Assembly (NCBI RefSeq): GCF_000373565.1
Contig: NZ_KB891852.1
Coordinates: 124,001 to 188,000, forward strand
Source of the DNA: Streptomyces sp. HmicA12
GTDB lineage: Bacteria > Actinomycetota > Actinomycetes > Streptomycetales > Streptomycetaceae
Length of the DNA stretch: 64,000 bases
Reading direction: 5' to 3'
In this document: positions 24,960 through 34,439 of the stretch, one piece after another
Position numbering within the stretch: the first letter of the stretch is position 1
How the letters are laid out: each line of letters begins with the position of its first letter
The notes under the pieces: model-generated
Databases searched by the model: none
The model's input: only the letters and a program-made list of their open reading frames with translations
What the model was told of the DNA's origin: nothing
Made by a program: the position numbers and the translations under genes

Positions 24960-25433
24960 ATGTACGTCGTGAAGAGCCCGCTGTCCGATGCTGACCTGAA
25001 GACGGTGTCCGAGGCACTGCAGGGCGCCTTGGTCGATCTCGTGGACCTCTCGCTGGTGGCGAAGCAGGTCCACTGGAACGTGGTCGGCCCCCGCTTCCGG
25101 TCGGTGCATCTGCAGCTCGACGAGGTCGTGGACACCGCGCGGCTGCACTCCGACACGGTGGCCGAACGGGCCTCCACGCTCGGAGTCTCGCCCGACGGCC
25201 GGGCCCAGACCGTGGCGTCGACCAGCGGGATCGGCGCGATCGCCGACGGCTGGGTCAAGGACGTGGATGCGGTGGGGACGCTCGTGGACGCCCTCGGTGC
25301 CGTGATCACTCGCATGCGCGAGCGGATCGAGGCGACCGGCGAGGCGGACCCGGTGAGTCAGGACATCTTCATCGGCATCACGGCGGATCTGGAGAAGCAT
25401 CACTGGATGTTCCAGGCCGAGAACGGCGGCTGA
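24960..25433 (+). CDS. dpsB: Dps-family ferritin-like DNA-binding protein
   Basis: ATG 24960 follows GGAGGTAA. The 157-residue four-helix protein has the Dps ferroxidase signature: KQVHWNVVGPRFRSVHLQLDE, where the His/Trp and Asp/Glu residues form the inter-subunit iron site. Dps proteins form dodecamers that bind DNA, oxidise Fe(II) with peroxide and protect the nucleoid during stress. There is no long Lys-rich N- or C-tail. The position next to clgR matches the dpsB gene of Streptomyces; the symbol rests on that order. Confidence 0.82.
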   Translation: MYVVKSPLSDADLKTVSEALQGALVDLVDLSLVAKQVHWNVVGPRFRSVHLQLDEVVDTARLHSDTVAERASTLGVSPDGRAQTVASTSGIGAIADGWVKDVDAVGTLVDALGAVITRMRERIEATGEADPVSQDIFIGITADLEKHHWMFQAENGG

Positions 25434-25435
25434 GA

Positions 25436-25530
25436 CGGCCCGGCTGGGGCGGTCCGGCTGGGGCGGTCCGGTTGAGACGGCCTGGCTGGCTGGGTCGGCT
25501 GGGTCGGCTGAGCAGGCTGGGTTGGGTGGA
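25436..25530. repeat. short imperfect tandem repeats (GGCTGGGGCGGTCC / GGCTGGGTC)
   Basis: After dps the sequence repeats GGCTGGGGCGGTCC about twice and then GGCTGGGTC-like units several times. It is low-complexity and not coding; no function is apparent. Confidence 0.7.
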
Positions 25531-25726
25531 TCTTTACCGAGTGGCTCCGGCCGAGCGGGGGGGCACGCGGATACCGGGGGCGCGTCACCTTCTCGGTGGC
25601 GTGCTCCCGGTGCGCCCTGTCCGTGGGGTTCGAGCGTCGTTAGCGTCTTCAGCGCCCATGTGCGGCGTGTGTGGCTGGGTGCGGTGGGTGTGCTTCGAGT
25701 GCGCGACGGGTGGAGGTGAGCGGTCG

Positions 25727-26062
25727 GTGGCGGTGGCTGGGAGGCGGTTGCTGTACTGGATACCGGCCGTGGCGTTCGGGGTGCTGTGGTGGTGGGGTGT
25801 GCTGCGGCTGGCCTTCGCGTCGGATGCCGGGGCGTTCGAGGGGGCGGTCGCGGCGGGGGGCTGGGGGTTGAGTCTGTTGCCGGTGCACGCGTTGCCCAAG
25901 TCGAGGGCCGCGGGGGTCGCGGGAGCGCCGGGTCACCACGGTGCGCGGCGGGTGCGGGCCAGGGCGCTGCGGGCGGGGCGGGAGGTCGCGGGCGGGCTTC
26001 AGGGGCGGGTCACCAGGGCATGGCGACGCCGCCGTTCGGGCGGAGGATCTGGCCCGTCGTGA
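25727..26062 (+). CDS. small membrane protein, unknown
   Basis: GTG 25727 follows GGAGGTGA and gives 111 residues. The N-terminal half has two hydrophobic segments (LLYWIPAVAFGVLWWWGVL, AVAAGGWGLSLLPVHAL); the C-terminal half is Arg/Gly-rich and probably cytoplasmic. The 3' end overlaps the end of the convergent SDR gene by 53 bases, so the true stop region is shared. No family is recognised. Confidence 0.5.
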   Translation: MAVAGRRLLYWIPAVAFGVLWWWGVLRLAFASDAGAFEGAVAAGGWGLSLLPVHALPKSRAAGVAGAPGHHGARRVRARALRAGREVAGGLQGRVTRAWRRRRSGGGSGPS

Positions 26063-26789
26063 AGGCCGCCGCGTCCGAGGCGAGGTGCAGCACCGCGTGT
26101 GCGATGTCCTCGGGTTCACCCACTCGGCCGAGCGGGGACATGCGCACCATCAAGGACTCGGTGTGGGCCTGGGCGCGGTCGTCGTGCCGGGTCGTCATCG
26201 GGGTGCGGATCCAGCCGGGCGCGACCGCGTTGACGCGGATGCCGTGCGGACCCACCTCCGTGGCGAGCGTCTTGGTGAGCTGGACGACGGCCGCCTTGGT
26301 GACTCCGTAGCAGAGCAGGCCGGGGCCGCCGGTGTCGATGGCGCCCGAGGCCATCGTGACGATGCTGCCGCGGGTGCCGGACGCGATCATGGTGCGGGCG
26401 GCCTCCTGGCAGGCGTACAGGACTCCCTTGAAGTTGATGGCGAGGACCCGGTCGAGGTCCTCGTCGCGGGTCTCCAGGACGGGGCTGCTGTGCATGATCC
26501 CGGCGATCGCGGCCATGATGTCGAGGCTGCCGCCGGAGGTCCGGGCCGCGGTGGCGATCGCCTCGGTGATCTGGGTGCGGTCGCTGACGTCGAGGGGGTG
26601 TGGGTGCGCGGTGCCGCCGGCCTGCTTGATCAGATCCGTCGTCTCGTGCAGGCCCTGTTCGTCGCGGTCCGCACAGTGCACGGTGGCTCCCGCCTGAGCG
26701 AGCAGCGCGGCCGACGCGCGGCCGATGCCGCTCGCCGCGCCGGTGACGAATGCGGTGCGTCCGGTGAGGTCGTACGCCGTGACAGGCAT
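26010..26789 (-). CDS. short-chain dehydrogenase/reductase
   Basis: The start MPVTAYDLTGRTAFVTG at 26789 gives 259 residues, a classical SDR length. The cofactor motif TGAASGIG lies near residue 14, the structural NAG-type segment is AAIAGIM, and the active site has Ser in TMASGA and YGVTK (Tyr-x-x-x-Lys). The acidic residue after beta-2 (CADRDE) suggests NAD(H) preference. The substrate is unknown. It is followed closely by nei on the same strand. Confidence 0.85.
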   Translation of the reverse strand: MPVTAYDLTGRTAFVTGAASGIGRASAALLAQAGATVHCADRDEQGLHETTDLIKQAGGTAHPHPLDVSDRTQITEAIATAARTSGGSLDIMAAIAGIMHSSPVLETRDEDLDRVLAINFKGVLYACQEAARTMIASGTRGSIVTMASGAIDTGGPGLLCYGVTKAAVVQLTKTLATEVGPHGIRVNAVAPGWIRTPMTTRHDDRAQAHTESLMVRMSPLGRVGEPEDIAHAVLHLASDAAAFTTGQILRPNGGVAMPW

Positions 26790-26879
26790 GAGGGGACCGT
26801 ACGAGCATTTCTGACGGGTCGTCAATTGTCTTGCGCGGGTTGAAGTGTGGGTGTGTCTCCGGTGTGGGTGGCCGGCTGG

Positions 26880-27680
26880 TCACGGAGTGGGGCCCTGTTG
26901 GCAGGTGGGGCACCAGTAGGTGGGGCGTTCGCGTGACCCGTCACCCTGGTTCGCCTCGCGGATCGGGGTGCGGCAGCGCAGGCAGGGGCGTGCGGCGCGG
27001 CCGTAGACGTAGAGGCGCTCGTCGGGGCGGGGGCGGCCCGTGGTGACGCGGGACGGGCGGTCGCGGTTGGCTTCGAGGAGCTTCTTGGCGAGGAGGGGCA
27101 GGCGGGTGGCGGTGTCGGCCGGCAGCTCGCCGATGGGCAGCCAGGGTGTGGCCCGGAGGAGGAAGCAGACCTCGGACTTGTAGATGTTGCCGATGCCGGC
27201 GAGATTGCGCTGGTCGAGGAGCGCCTCGCCGAGAGGGCGTGCCGGGTCCGCGAGCAGGTTGCGCAGTGCCAGATCGGGGTCCCAGTCCGGGCCGAGCAGG
27301 TCGGGGCCGAGATGGCCGACCGCCTTGAACTCCTCTGCCGTACGCAGGAGTTCGAGTACGGGGAGGCGGTAGCCGACGGCTGTGCGGGTGTCGTTGGCGA
27401 GGATCGCGCGGATCTGGTGGGCGGGGCCGCCGCGCCAGCGCTCACCCGGAGCGAAGATCTTCCAGGCGCCGTCCATCCGCAGGTGCGAGTGGAGCGTGAG
27501 GCCGCCCTCGATGCGGGTCAGCAGGTGTTTGCCGCGCGGGGTGACGTCCAGGACTTCGCGGCCGGTGAGGTCGGCCGTGGCGAACCGGGGCACGCGCAGG
27601 TCGGAGCGGGTGAGCACCTGGCCCGCCAGGGCGCTGTGCAGCCGCTTCGCGACGTGGAGGACGGAGTCTCCTTCGGGCAT
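26880..27680 (-). CDS. nei: endonuclease VIII-like DNA glycosylase (Fpg/Nei family)
   Basis: The 266-residue protein begins MPEGDSVLH; after Met removal Pro1 is the Schiff-base nucleophile and Glu2 the general acid, and PEGD is typical of Nei-type rather than Fpg enzymes. The H2TH region holds LDQRNLAGIGNIYKSE, and the C-terminal zinc finger is C-x2-C (CLRCRTPI) with a second pair CPTC. It excises oxidised pyrimidines in base-excision repair. It lies between an SDR gene and the lhr helicase gene on the same strand. Confidence 0.88.
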   Translation of the reverse strand: MPEGDSVLHVAKRLHSALAGQVLTRSDLRVPRFATADLTGREVLDVTPRGKHLLTRIEGGLTLHSHLRMDGAWKIFAPGERWRGGPAHQIRAILANDTRTAVGYRLPVLELLRTAEEFKAVGHLGPDLLGPDWDPDLALRNLLADPARPLGEALLDQRNLAGIGNIYKSEVCFLLRATPWLPIGELPADTATRLPLLAKKLLEANRDRPSRVTTGRPRPDERLYVYGRAARPCLRCRTPIREANQGDGSRERPTYWCPTCQQGPTP

Positions 27681-27844
27681 GGGTTCAGGGTAGGCGTGTG
27701 CGTGGTGGCGGGAGCGGTGGCGCGTGTGGTGGCGGGAGGGGTGCCGGGGCTGATGCTGCGGGTGGCGGCGGGCGTGGTGGTGATGTGGTTGGAGCTTGGG
27801 TGGGCTCGCGCGGGCTCGAGTGGGCTTGGGTGGGGCGTGTTGCG

Positions 27845-27920
27845 CTGGCTGTGGCTGTGGCTGTGGCTGTGGCTGTGGCTGTGGCTGTGTGGCTGTGTGG
27901 CTGTGGGGTGCGGGTGCGGG
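27845..27920. repeat. GGCTGT hexanucleotide tandem repeat
   Basis: About seven tandem GGCTGT units followed by variant GTGTGGCTGT units lie in the 258-bp gap between nei and lhr. Such tracts can change length by slippage; no coding frame is supported here. Confidence 0.85.
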
Positions 27921-27938
27921 TGCGGTGTGCGTGCGCCT

Positions 27939-30900
27939 TCATGCGCGTAGGCGGAGGCCCCGGGGTGTCGCGTGGAAGCCGGCTCCTTCCAGGAGGGGGG
28001 CGTACGGGGAGGTGAGCGCCGCCGTGCCGTTGATCCGCTCGACCGTGATCGTGCCGAGGGCTCCGGAGCGGGCCGCCTCGGCGAGGGACTGCGCGGCGGC
28101 GGGCAGGCGCGGGTCGTCGGCGAGCTGGGCCGGGGTGGGGTCCGACGCGTCCGCTGCGGCTGTGGCCTCGGTGGCGGGCCAGGCGAGCAGCGTCTTGCCG
28201 CCACGCTCCATGTAGAGCGCCAGCTCGCCGTCCACCAGAGCCACGAGGGAGCCTGCCTTGCGGCCCGGCTTGTGGCCCGCGCCGGTGGGCGGCTCGGGCC
28301 AGGGGAGCGCCGCCCCGTAGGCGTTCGCCGGATCGGCCGCGGCCAGGACGAGGGCGCGGGACGCGGCGGACTTCCGGGCCGGGGCGTCGACCGGGGCGTA
28401 GGGGTCGGGCGGGGGTGCACCGCGCTCCCGTGCGTTCGCCGCCGCGCGCAGGCGGTCCACCGCGCCGTCCATGGCGAACTGTGCCGCGCCGAGTCCTTCC
28501 ACGACATAGCCGCGCCGGGCCTGCCCGCTCTCCTCGAAGGCGGACAGGATCCGGTACGTCGCCGAGAAGCCGCCCTCGACGCCTTCGGCCGCCACCGCGC
28601 CGCGGGTCACCACGCCGTGCCGGTCCAGAAGGGTGCGGGCCAGGGCGTGGGCGCGCAGGGTCGGGTCGGGCTCCTGGGCGGGCAGCAAAGACCAGCGGCC
28701 GGCGACCGTGGGCGGGCCGGTGCGCGAGGTGGGCCGGGCCGCCGCGGTGAGGCTTCCGTAGCGGCCGCGCGGGACGGCTCGGCGAGCCCGGTGGGCGGTG
28801 GAACCCGCGGTGCGGCCGGAGCCGAGGAGGGCGCGCATCGGGGCCAGCGTGTCGTTCGTGAGCCGGCCCGACCAGGCCAGCTCCCACAGCGCGTCGGCGA
28901 GTTGGGGATCGGTGGCTTCGGGATGGGTGGTGGCGCGGACCTGGTCGGCGATCTGGCGGAAGAACAGGCCGTAGCCGCCGGAGAGGGTGTCGAGGACCGA
29001 CTGGTGGAGTGCCGTCGGCTCCAGGGGGTGCGCGGGTGGCACCAGGAGTGGGGCGGAGTCGGCGAGATACAGACTGACCCAACCGTCCTTGCCGGGCAGC
29101 GATCCGGCCCCGGCCCACAACACCTCGCCGGACGCGGTGAGTTCGTCCAGCATCGCCGGTGCGTAGCCGGAGACGCGGGACGGGAGGACGAGCTTCTCCA
29201 GGGCGGAGGCAGGGACCGAGGCGCCTTGGAGCTGCTCGACGGCGCGGATCAGACCGTCGATGCCGCGCAGGCCGTGACCGCCCAAGTGCTGCCATTGGGG
29301 CAGGAACTGAGCGAGGGCCGCCGGCGGTACCGGTTCGAGTTCGTGGCGAAGTGCCGCCAAGGAGCGGCGGCGCAGGCGGCGCAGGACGGTGGCGTCGCAC
29401 CACTCCTGGCCGATGCCGGCCGGGTGGAACTCGCCCTGTACGACCCGGCCGTTGGCCGCCAGGCGTTGCAGGGCGCCCTCGGTGACCGCCGTGCCGAGGC
29501 CGAAGCGGGTCGCGGCCCCTGTCGACGTGAACGGGCCGTGGGTGCGGGCGTAGCGGGCCAGCAGGTCGCCCAGGGGGTCCTTGACCGGCTCCGTGAAGGC
29601 CTCGGGGACGCCGACCGGGAGGGCCGTGCCGAGGGCGTCGCGCAGGCGGCCCGCGTCCTCGATCGCCGCCCAGTGGTCGGTTCCGGCGATCCGGACGCGG
29701 ATGGCCCGGCGGGCGGCGGCGAGGTCCTCGGCCCAGCCGGGCTCCGCTCCGCGCTCGGTCAACTCGGCGTCCGTGAGCGGCCCCAGGAGGCGCAGCAGGT
29801 CCGCGACACCTTCGGTGTCCTTGACGCGACGGTCCTCGGTACGCCACTGCAGCTCCTGCTCCAGCTCGGCCAGGACGTCCGCGTCGAGCAGCTCGCGCAG
29901 CTCGGCCTGACCGAGGAGCTCCGCCAGGAGGCGTGCGTCCAGAGACAGCGCGGCCGCGCGGCGCTCGGCGAGCGGAGAATCGCCCTCGTAGAGGAACTGC
30001 GCCACGTAGCCGAACAGGAGCGAGCGGGCGAAGGGGGAGGCCTCTGGGGTGGTGACCTCCACGAGGCGGACCTTGCGGGACTCGATGTCGCCCATCAGCT
30101 CGGCGAGGCCGGGAACGTCGAAGACGTCCTGGAGGCATTCGCGCACCGCCTCCAGGACGATCGGGAACGATCCGAACTCGCTCGCCACCTGGAGGAGTTG
30201 AGAGGCGCGCTGCCGCTGCTGCCACAGCGGAGTGCGCTTGCCCGGGTTGCGCTTGGGGAGCAGCAGCGCGCGGGCCGCGCACTCGCGGAAGCGGGAGGCG
30301 AACAGGGCCGATCCGCCCACCTGGTCGGTGACGATCTGATCCACGTCCCCCTTGTCGAAGGCGACGTCCGCCGCTCCGATGGGGGCCTGCTCGGTGTCGT
30401 ACTCCATGCCCTGCTTGGCGGGCTCCTGGTCGAGGAGGTCCAGACCCATCAGGTCGGCGTCGGGCAGGCGCAGCACGATGCCGTCGTCGGCGTGCATGAC
30501 CTGGGCGTCCATGCCGTACTTCTCGCTGAGGCGGGCGCCCAGCGCGAGGGCCCACGGGGCGTGCACCTGGGCGCCGAAGGGGGAGTGGACGACGACGCGC
30601 CAGTCACCCAGCTCGTCGCGGAACCGCTCGACCACGATGGTGCGGTCGTCCGGGATGTGACCGCAGGCCTCGCGCTGCTCGGACAGGTACGACAGGACAT
30701 TGTCCGCGGCCCAGGTGTCGAGGCCCGCCGAGGCGAGCCGCACGCGCGCGTCGTCGGGCTTCAGGGAGCCGACCTCGCGGAGGAACGCGCCCACCGCACG
30801 GCCCAGTTCGAGCGGGCGGCCCAGCTGGTCGCCCTTCCAGAACGGCAGCCGGCCGGGGACGCCGGGGGCGGGCGAGACCAGGACGCGGTCGCGCGTGATG

Positions 30901-32696
30901 TCCTCGATGCGCCAGGAACTGGTGCCCAGGGTGAAGACGTCGCCGACGCGGGACTCGTAGACCATCTCCTCGTCGAGCTCACCGACGCGGCCGCCGCCCT
31001 TCTTGGGGTCGGCTCCCGCGAGGAAGACGCCGAAGAGGCCGCGGTCGGGGATCGTGCCTCCCGAGGTGACGGCGAGGCGCTGCGCGCCGGGGCGGCCCGT
31101 GACCGTGCCGGCGACGCGGTCCCAGACGACGCGAGGGCGCAGCTCGGCGAAGGCGTCCGACGGGTAGCGGCCCGCCAGCATGTCGAGGACACCGGTGAAC
31201 GCCGACTCGGGGAGCGAGGCGAACGGGGCAGCCCTGCGGACCAGGGCGATCAGGTCGTCGACCTGCCAGGTGTCCAGGGCGGTGATCGCGACCAACTGCT
31301 GAGCGAGCACGTCAAGAGGGTTGGCCGGGACGCGGAGCGACTCGATGGAGCCCGACCGCATGCGCTCGGTCACGACCGCCGACTGGACCAGGTCGCCGCG
31401 GTACTTCGGGAACACGACTCCCGTGGAAACCGCGCCCACCTGGTGACCCGCCCGGCCCACGCGCTGCAGTCCGGAGGCGACCGAGGGCGGCGACTCCACC
31501 TGGACGACCAGATCCACGGCGCCCATGTCGATGCCCAGCTCCAGGCTGGAGGTGGCCACGACGGCGGGCAGCCGACCCGCCTTCAGGTCTTCCTCGACCA
31601 GCGCGCGCTGCTCCTTGGAGACCGAACCGTGGTGGGCGCGCGCGATGACCGGGGGAGCTCCCTTGGCGGCACCCGACTCGGCCATCAGCTCGGCCGGGGA
31701 GTGGTCCTCGGGGAGCGCCTCGCCGGTGGCACGCTCGTACGCGATCTCGTTCAGCCTGTTGCACAACCGCTCCGCGAGACGGCGGGAGTTGGCGAAGACG
31801 ATGGTGGAGCGGTGGGCCTCGATGAGGTCCGTGATGCGCTCCTCGACGTGCGGCCAGATGGAGGGGCGCTCGGCCTTCTGGTCGGAGTCGGCGACCGGGG
31901 AGCCTCCCAGCTCTCCGAGGTCCTCGACAGGGACGACCACCGACAGGTCGAACTCCTTGCCGGAGGGCGGCTGGACGATCTCCACCTTGCGCTGCGGGGA
32001 GAGATAGCGCGCCACCTCGTCGACCGGACGGACCGTCGCGGAGAGGCCGATGCGGCGGGCCGGGCGGGGCAGCAGCTCGTCGAGGCGCTCCAGGGAGAGT
32101 GCCAGGTGGGCCCCGCGCTTGGTGCCCGCCACCGCGTGCACCTCGTCCAGGATCACCGTCTCGATGCCGGTCAGCGCGTCACGCGTGGCCGACGTCAGCA
32201 TCAGGAACAGGGACTCGGGGGTCGTGATCAGGATGTCCGGCGGGCGGGTGGCGAGGGCGCGCCGCTCGGCGGGCGGGGTGTCGCCGGAGCGGATGCCGAC
32301 CTTCACCTCGGGCTCGGGCAGGCCGAGGCGCACGGCCTCCTGGCGGATCCCGGTGAGCGGGCTGCGCAGATTGCGCTCCACGTCGACCGCCAGGGCCTTC
32401 AGCGGCGACACGTACAGCACCCGGCAGCGCTTCTTGGGGTCGGCGGGCGGTGGCGACGACGCCAGCTGGTCGAGGGCCGCCAGGAACGCGGCCAGCGTCT
32501 TGCCCGAGCCGGTCGGCGCGACCACCAGCACGTCCGAGCCCTCGCCGATCGCCCGCCACGCTCCGGCCTGCGCGGACGTGGGCGCGGAGAAGGCCCCCGT
32601 GAACCAGCCGCGGGTCGCGGGGGAGAACCCGTCAAGCGCACCGAGGGCGCCACGGGGGTCGTGGGCGCTGTGGGCCCCCTGCCTGGAGCTGACCAT
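27939..32696 (-). CDS. lhr: Lhr-type DEAD/DEAH-box ATP-dependent helicase
   Basis: The start MVSSRQGAH at 32696 has GGATGGAGG upstream, giving 1585 residues, the size of long actinobacterial Lhr proteins. Motif I APTGSGKT, motif II DEVH, motif III SAT and motif VI QRVGRAGHQVG are present in the first ~450 residues, followed by the winged-helix and Lhr-core domains and the long C-terminal Lhr-CTD with HTH-42-like repeats. Lhr is a 3'-5' single-stranded-DNA translocase and RNA:DNA-unwinding helicase linked to DNA repair. Its position near nei and recA is conserved. Confidence 0.9.
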   Translation of the reverse strand: MVSSRQGAHSAHDPRGALGALDGFSPATRGWFTGAFSAPTSAQAGAWRAIGEGSDVLVVAPTGSGKTLAAFLAALDQLASSPPPADPKKRCRVLYVSPLKALAVDVERNLRSPLTGIRQEAVRLGLPEPEVKVGIRSGDTPPAERRALATRPPDILITTPESLFLMLTSATRDALTGIETVILDEVHAVAGTKRGAHLALSLERLDELLPRPARRIGLSATVRPVDEVARYLSPQRKVEIVQPPSGKEFDLSVVVPVEDLGELGGSPVADSDQKAERPSIWPHVEERITDLIEAHRSTIVFANSRRLAERLCNRLNEIAYERATGEALPEDHSPAELMAESGAAKGAPPVIARAHHGSVSKEQRALVEEDLKAGRLPAVVATSSLELGIDMGAVDLVVQVESPPSVASGLQRVGRAGHQVGAVSTGVVFPKYRGDLVQSAVVTERMRSGSIESLRVPANPLDVLAQQLVAITALDTWQVDDLIALVRRAAPFASLPESAFTGVLDMLAGRYPSDAFAELRPRVVWDRVAGTVTGRPGAQRLAVTSGGTIPDRGLFGVFLAGADPKKGGGRVGELDEEMVYESRVGDVFTLGTSSWRIEDITRDRVLVSPAPGVPGRLPFWKGDQLGRPLELGRAVGAFLREVGSLKPDDARVRLASAGLDTWAADNVLSYLSEQREACGHIPDDRTIVVERFRDELGDWRVVVHSPFGAQVHAPWALALGARLSEKYGMDAQVMHADDGIVLRLPDADLMGLDLLDQEPAKQGMEYDTEQAPIGAADVAFDKGDVDQIVTDQVGGSALFASRFRECAARALLLPKRNPGKRTPLWQQRQRASQLLQVASEFGSFPIVLEAVRECLQDVFDVPGLAELMGDIESRKVRLVEVTTPEASPFARSLLFGYVAQFLYEGDSPLAERRAAALSLDARLLAELLGQAELRELLDADVLAELEQELQWRTEDRRVKDTEGVADLLRLLGPLTDAELTERGAEPGWAEDLAAARRAIRVRIAGTDHWAAIEDAGRLRDALGTALPVGVPEAFTEPVKDPLGDLLARYARTHGPFTSTGAATRFGLGTAVTEGALQRLAANGRVVQGEFHPAGIGQEWCDATVLRRLRRRSLAALRHELEPVPPAALAQFLPQWQHLGGHGLRGIDGLIRAVEQLQGASVPASALEKLVLPSRVSGYAPAMLDELTASGEVLWAGAGSLPGKDGWVSLYLADSAPLLVPPAHPLEPTALHQSVLDTLSGGYGLFFRQIADQVRATTHPEATDPQLADALWELAWSGRLTNDTLAPMRALLGSGRTAGSTAHRARRAVPRGRYGSLTAAARPTSRTGPPTVAGRWSLLPAQEPDPTLRAHALARTLLDRHGVVTRGAVAAEGVEGGFSATYRILSAFEESGQARRGYVVEGLGAAQFAMDGAVDRLRAAANARERGAPPPDPYAPVDAPARKSAASRALVLAAADPANAYGAALPWPEPPTGAGHKPGRKAGSLVALVDGELALYMERGGKTLLAWPATEATAAADASDPTPAQLADDPRLPAAAQSLAEAARSGALGTITVERINGTAALTSPYAPLLEGAGFHATPRGLRLRA

Positions 32697-32784
32697 GCCT
32701 CCATCCTGCACCCCACCACTGACAACGGCTGTGACCAGCGCAAACGGGTGGTTCGGCGCGCCGGGAATGACGCAGAATGGGGCT

Positions 32785-33819
32785 ATGGCGGGCAAGGGCG
32801 AATGGGCACGGCACTGGCGGTACGAGCAGCTGCCCGGCCTCGACCTGCTGCGTGCCCGCTACCTCCGCCACACCTTTCCGCGCCACAGCCACGACGGATA
32901 TGTGTTCGGCGCGGTCACCGGCGGTGTCGAGGCGGTCGGCATGCCCGACGGCACCCTGCTCGCGGGGCCCGGCAGCGTCGTCATGATCAACCCGGAAGTG
33001 GCCCACACCGCGCAGGCGGGCGCCCCCGAGGGGTGGTCGTACTCCACGCTCTACCCGTCGGCACAGGTCGTCGCCGAGATCGCCGCGGAGACCACCACGG
33101 TCCGTGGCACCGCGGGTTTCGGGGAGCAGATCGTCACCGACCCGCAGGCCGCCCGGATGATCAGCGAGGTGCACCGCGCGGCCGAGCAGGGCAACGCGCT
33201 GGCCGCCGACAGCCTCCTGAGGATCGTGGTCGCCCGGCTGCTGCGCGACCACGGCACGGCGCTCGAACAACGTCCCCGCAGGACCGCGGGCGCCAAGGCC
33301 GCGGCACGCGCGCGTGAGCTCCTCGAAGGGCGCATGGCCGATCCTCCGGCCCTGGAGACCCTCGCCGGCGAACTCGGGACCAGCCCGTTCGCCCTCCTAC
33401 GGGCCTTCCGCGACGCCTACGGAATGCCGCCGCACACCTGGCTCACCAACGTCCGGGTGCGCGCCGCACGACGTCTCCTGGAAGGGGGCACCGCGCCCGC
33501 CGAGGCCGCCGTCTCCGTCGGTTTCACCGACCAGCCGCACCTGAACCGGCACTTCACCCGGATCGTCGGCGTGCCCCCGGGGGCGTACCAGCGGGAGCGC
33601 AAGAACGTACAAGACCCGGACGCCGGCCTGCTCGTACCGTCGGGGACGTGGCAGAACAGACAACACCCGCAGACATACGAGACGAACGCACCGCGGACCG
33701 TGCCCCCGAAGCCGTCGGCGGGCGCGCCGGAGGAACCGGCACGTCCGACGCCGTCGTCGTCCGCGACGCCCTCGGGGTCGGCATCGCCGTCGGACTCTCC
33801 GGATTCGCCTTCGGAGTGA
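32785..33819 (+). CDS. AraC-family transcriptional regulator
   Basis: ATG 32785 opens a 344-residue frame, divergent from lhr. An N-terminal cupin (HTFPRHSHDGYVFGAVTGGVEAV) for ligand sensing is followed by two AraC helix-turn-helices (ETLAGELGTSPFALLRAFRDAYGM; AAVSVGFTDQPHLNRHFTRIVG). The DNA-binding domain ends near residue 272; the remaining ~70 residues are Pro/Ser/Thr-rich and are encoded by bases that overlap the azlC gene by 172 bp. It probably controls the downstream azlCD amino-acid exporter. Confidence 0.82.
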   Translation: MAGKGEWARHWRYEQLPGLDLLRARYLRHTFPRHSHDGYVFGAVTGGVEAVGMPDGTLLAGPGSVVMINPEVAHTAQAGAPEGWSYSTLYPSAQVVAEIAAETTTVRGTAGFGEQIVTDPQAARMISEVHRAAEQGNALAADSLLRIVVARLLRDHGTALEQRPRRTAGAKAAARARELLEGRMADPPALETLAGELGTSPFALLRAFRDAYGMPPHTWLTNVRVRAARRLLEGGTAPAEAAVSVGFTDQPHLNRHFTRIVGVPPGAYQRERKNVQDPDAGLLVPSGTWQNRQHPQTYETNAPRTVPPKPSAGAPEEPARPTPSSSATPSGSASPSDSPDSPSE

Positions 33820-34439
33820 CCTCGGCGGGCAGCGGCCTCAGCGTGCTGCAGACCTGCACGCTCAGCCTTCTCGTCTTCACCGGGGCATCCCAGTTCGCGC
33901 TCGTCGGGGCGCTCGCGGCCGGCGGCAACCCGCTCACGGCCGCCGCGGGGGCGTTCTTCCTCGGCGTGCGCAACGCCTTCTACGGGCTGCGTCTCTCGCA
34001 ACTGCTCGCGCTCCCACGCGCGGTGCGGCCGTTCGCCGCGCACTGGGTCATCGACGAGACGTCGGCCGTCTCGCTCGCCCAGCCCGACCGGCGTGGTGCG
34101 CGCATCGGGTTCACCGTCACCGGGCTGACCCTGTACGTGCTGTGGAACGCGACCACGCTGCTCGGCGCCCTCGGGGCCGAAGCCATCGGCGACACCGACG
34201 CCTGGGGGATCGACGCGGCCGGGCCCGCGGTGTTCCTGGCCCTGCTGGCACCCATGCTGAAGACCACCACGGAGCGGGCCGTCGCGGGTCTCGCCGTGCT
34301 CCTGATGCTCGGACTGCTGCCCGTGCTGCCCGGCGGAGTGCCCGTCCTGGTGGCCGCGCTCGCCGCGCCGATCGTGCTCTACCTGGAGGGACGTCGCCGC
34401 GCCGAGACCTCCAACGCGCCGCAAGGAGAAGACCGTTGA
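33648..34439 (+). CDS. azlC: AzlC-type branched-chain amino acid exporter, large subunit
   Basis: GTG 33648 follows CGGGGAC. The 263-residue protein has a ~40-residue hydrophilic leader and then about six to seven membrane helices; GFAFGVTSAGSGLSVLQTCTLSLLVFTGASQF and FFLGVRNAFYGL are the AzlC family hallmarks. With AzlD it exports branched-chain amino acids or analogues. The leader lies in the overlap with the AraC gene, so a later start is possible. Confidence 0.82.
   Translation: MAEQTTPADIRDERTADRAPEAVGGRAGGTGTSDAVVVRDALGVGIAVGLSGFAFGVTSAGSGLSVLQTCTLSLLVFTGASQFALVGALAAGGNPLTAAAGAFFLGVRNAFYGLRLSQLLALPRAVRPFAAHWVIDETSAVSLAQPDRRGARIGFTVTGLTLYVLWNATTLLGALGAEAIGDTDAWGIDAAGPAVFLALLAPMLKTTTERAVAGLAVLLMLGLLPVLPGGVPVLVAALAAPIVLYLEGRRRAETSNAPQGEDR

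Noticed and set aside
27972-33317. Very long open frame (about 1780 codons) on the plus strand opposite lhr
   Set aside because: It is the high-GC antisense shadow of lhr; it is Gly/Arg/Val-rich, has no domain signature and crosses into the AraC gene.
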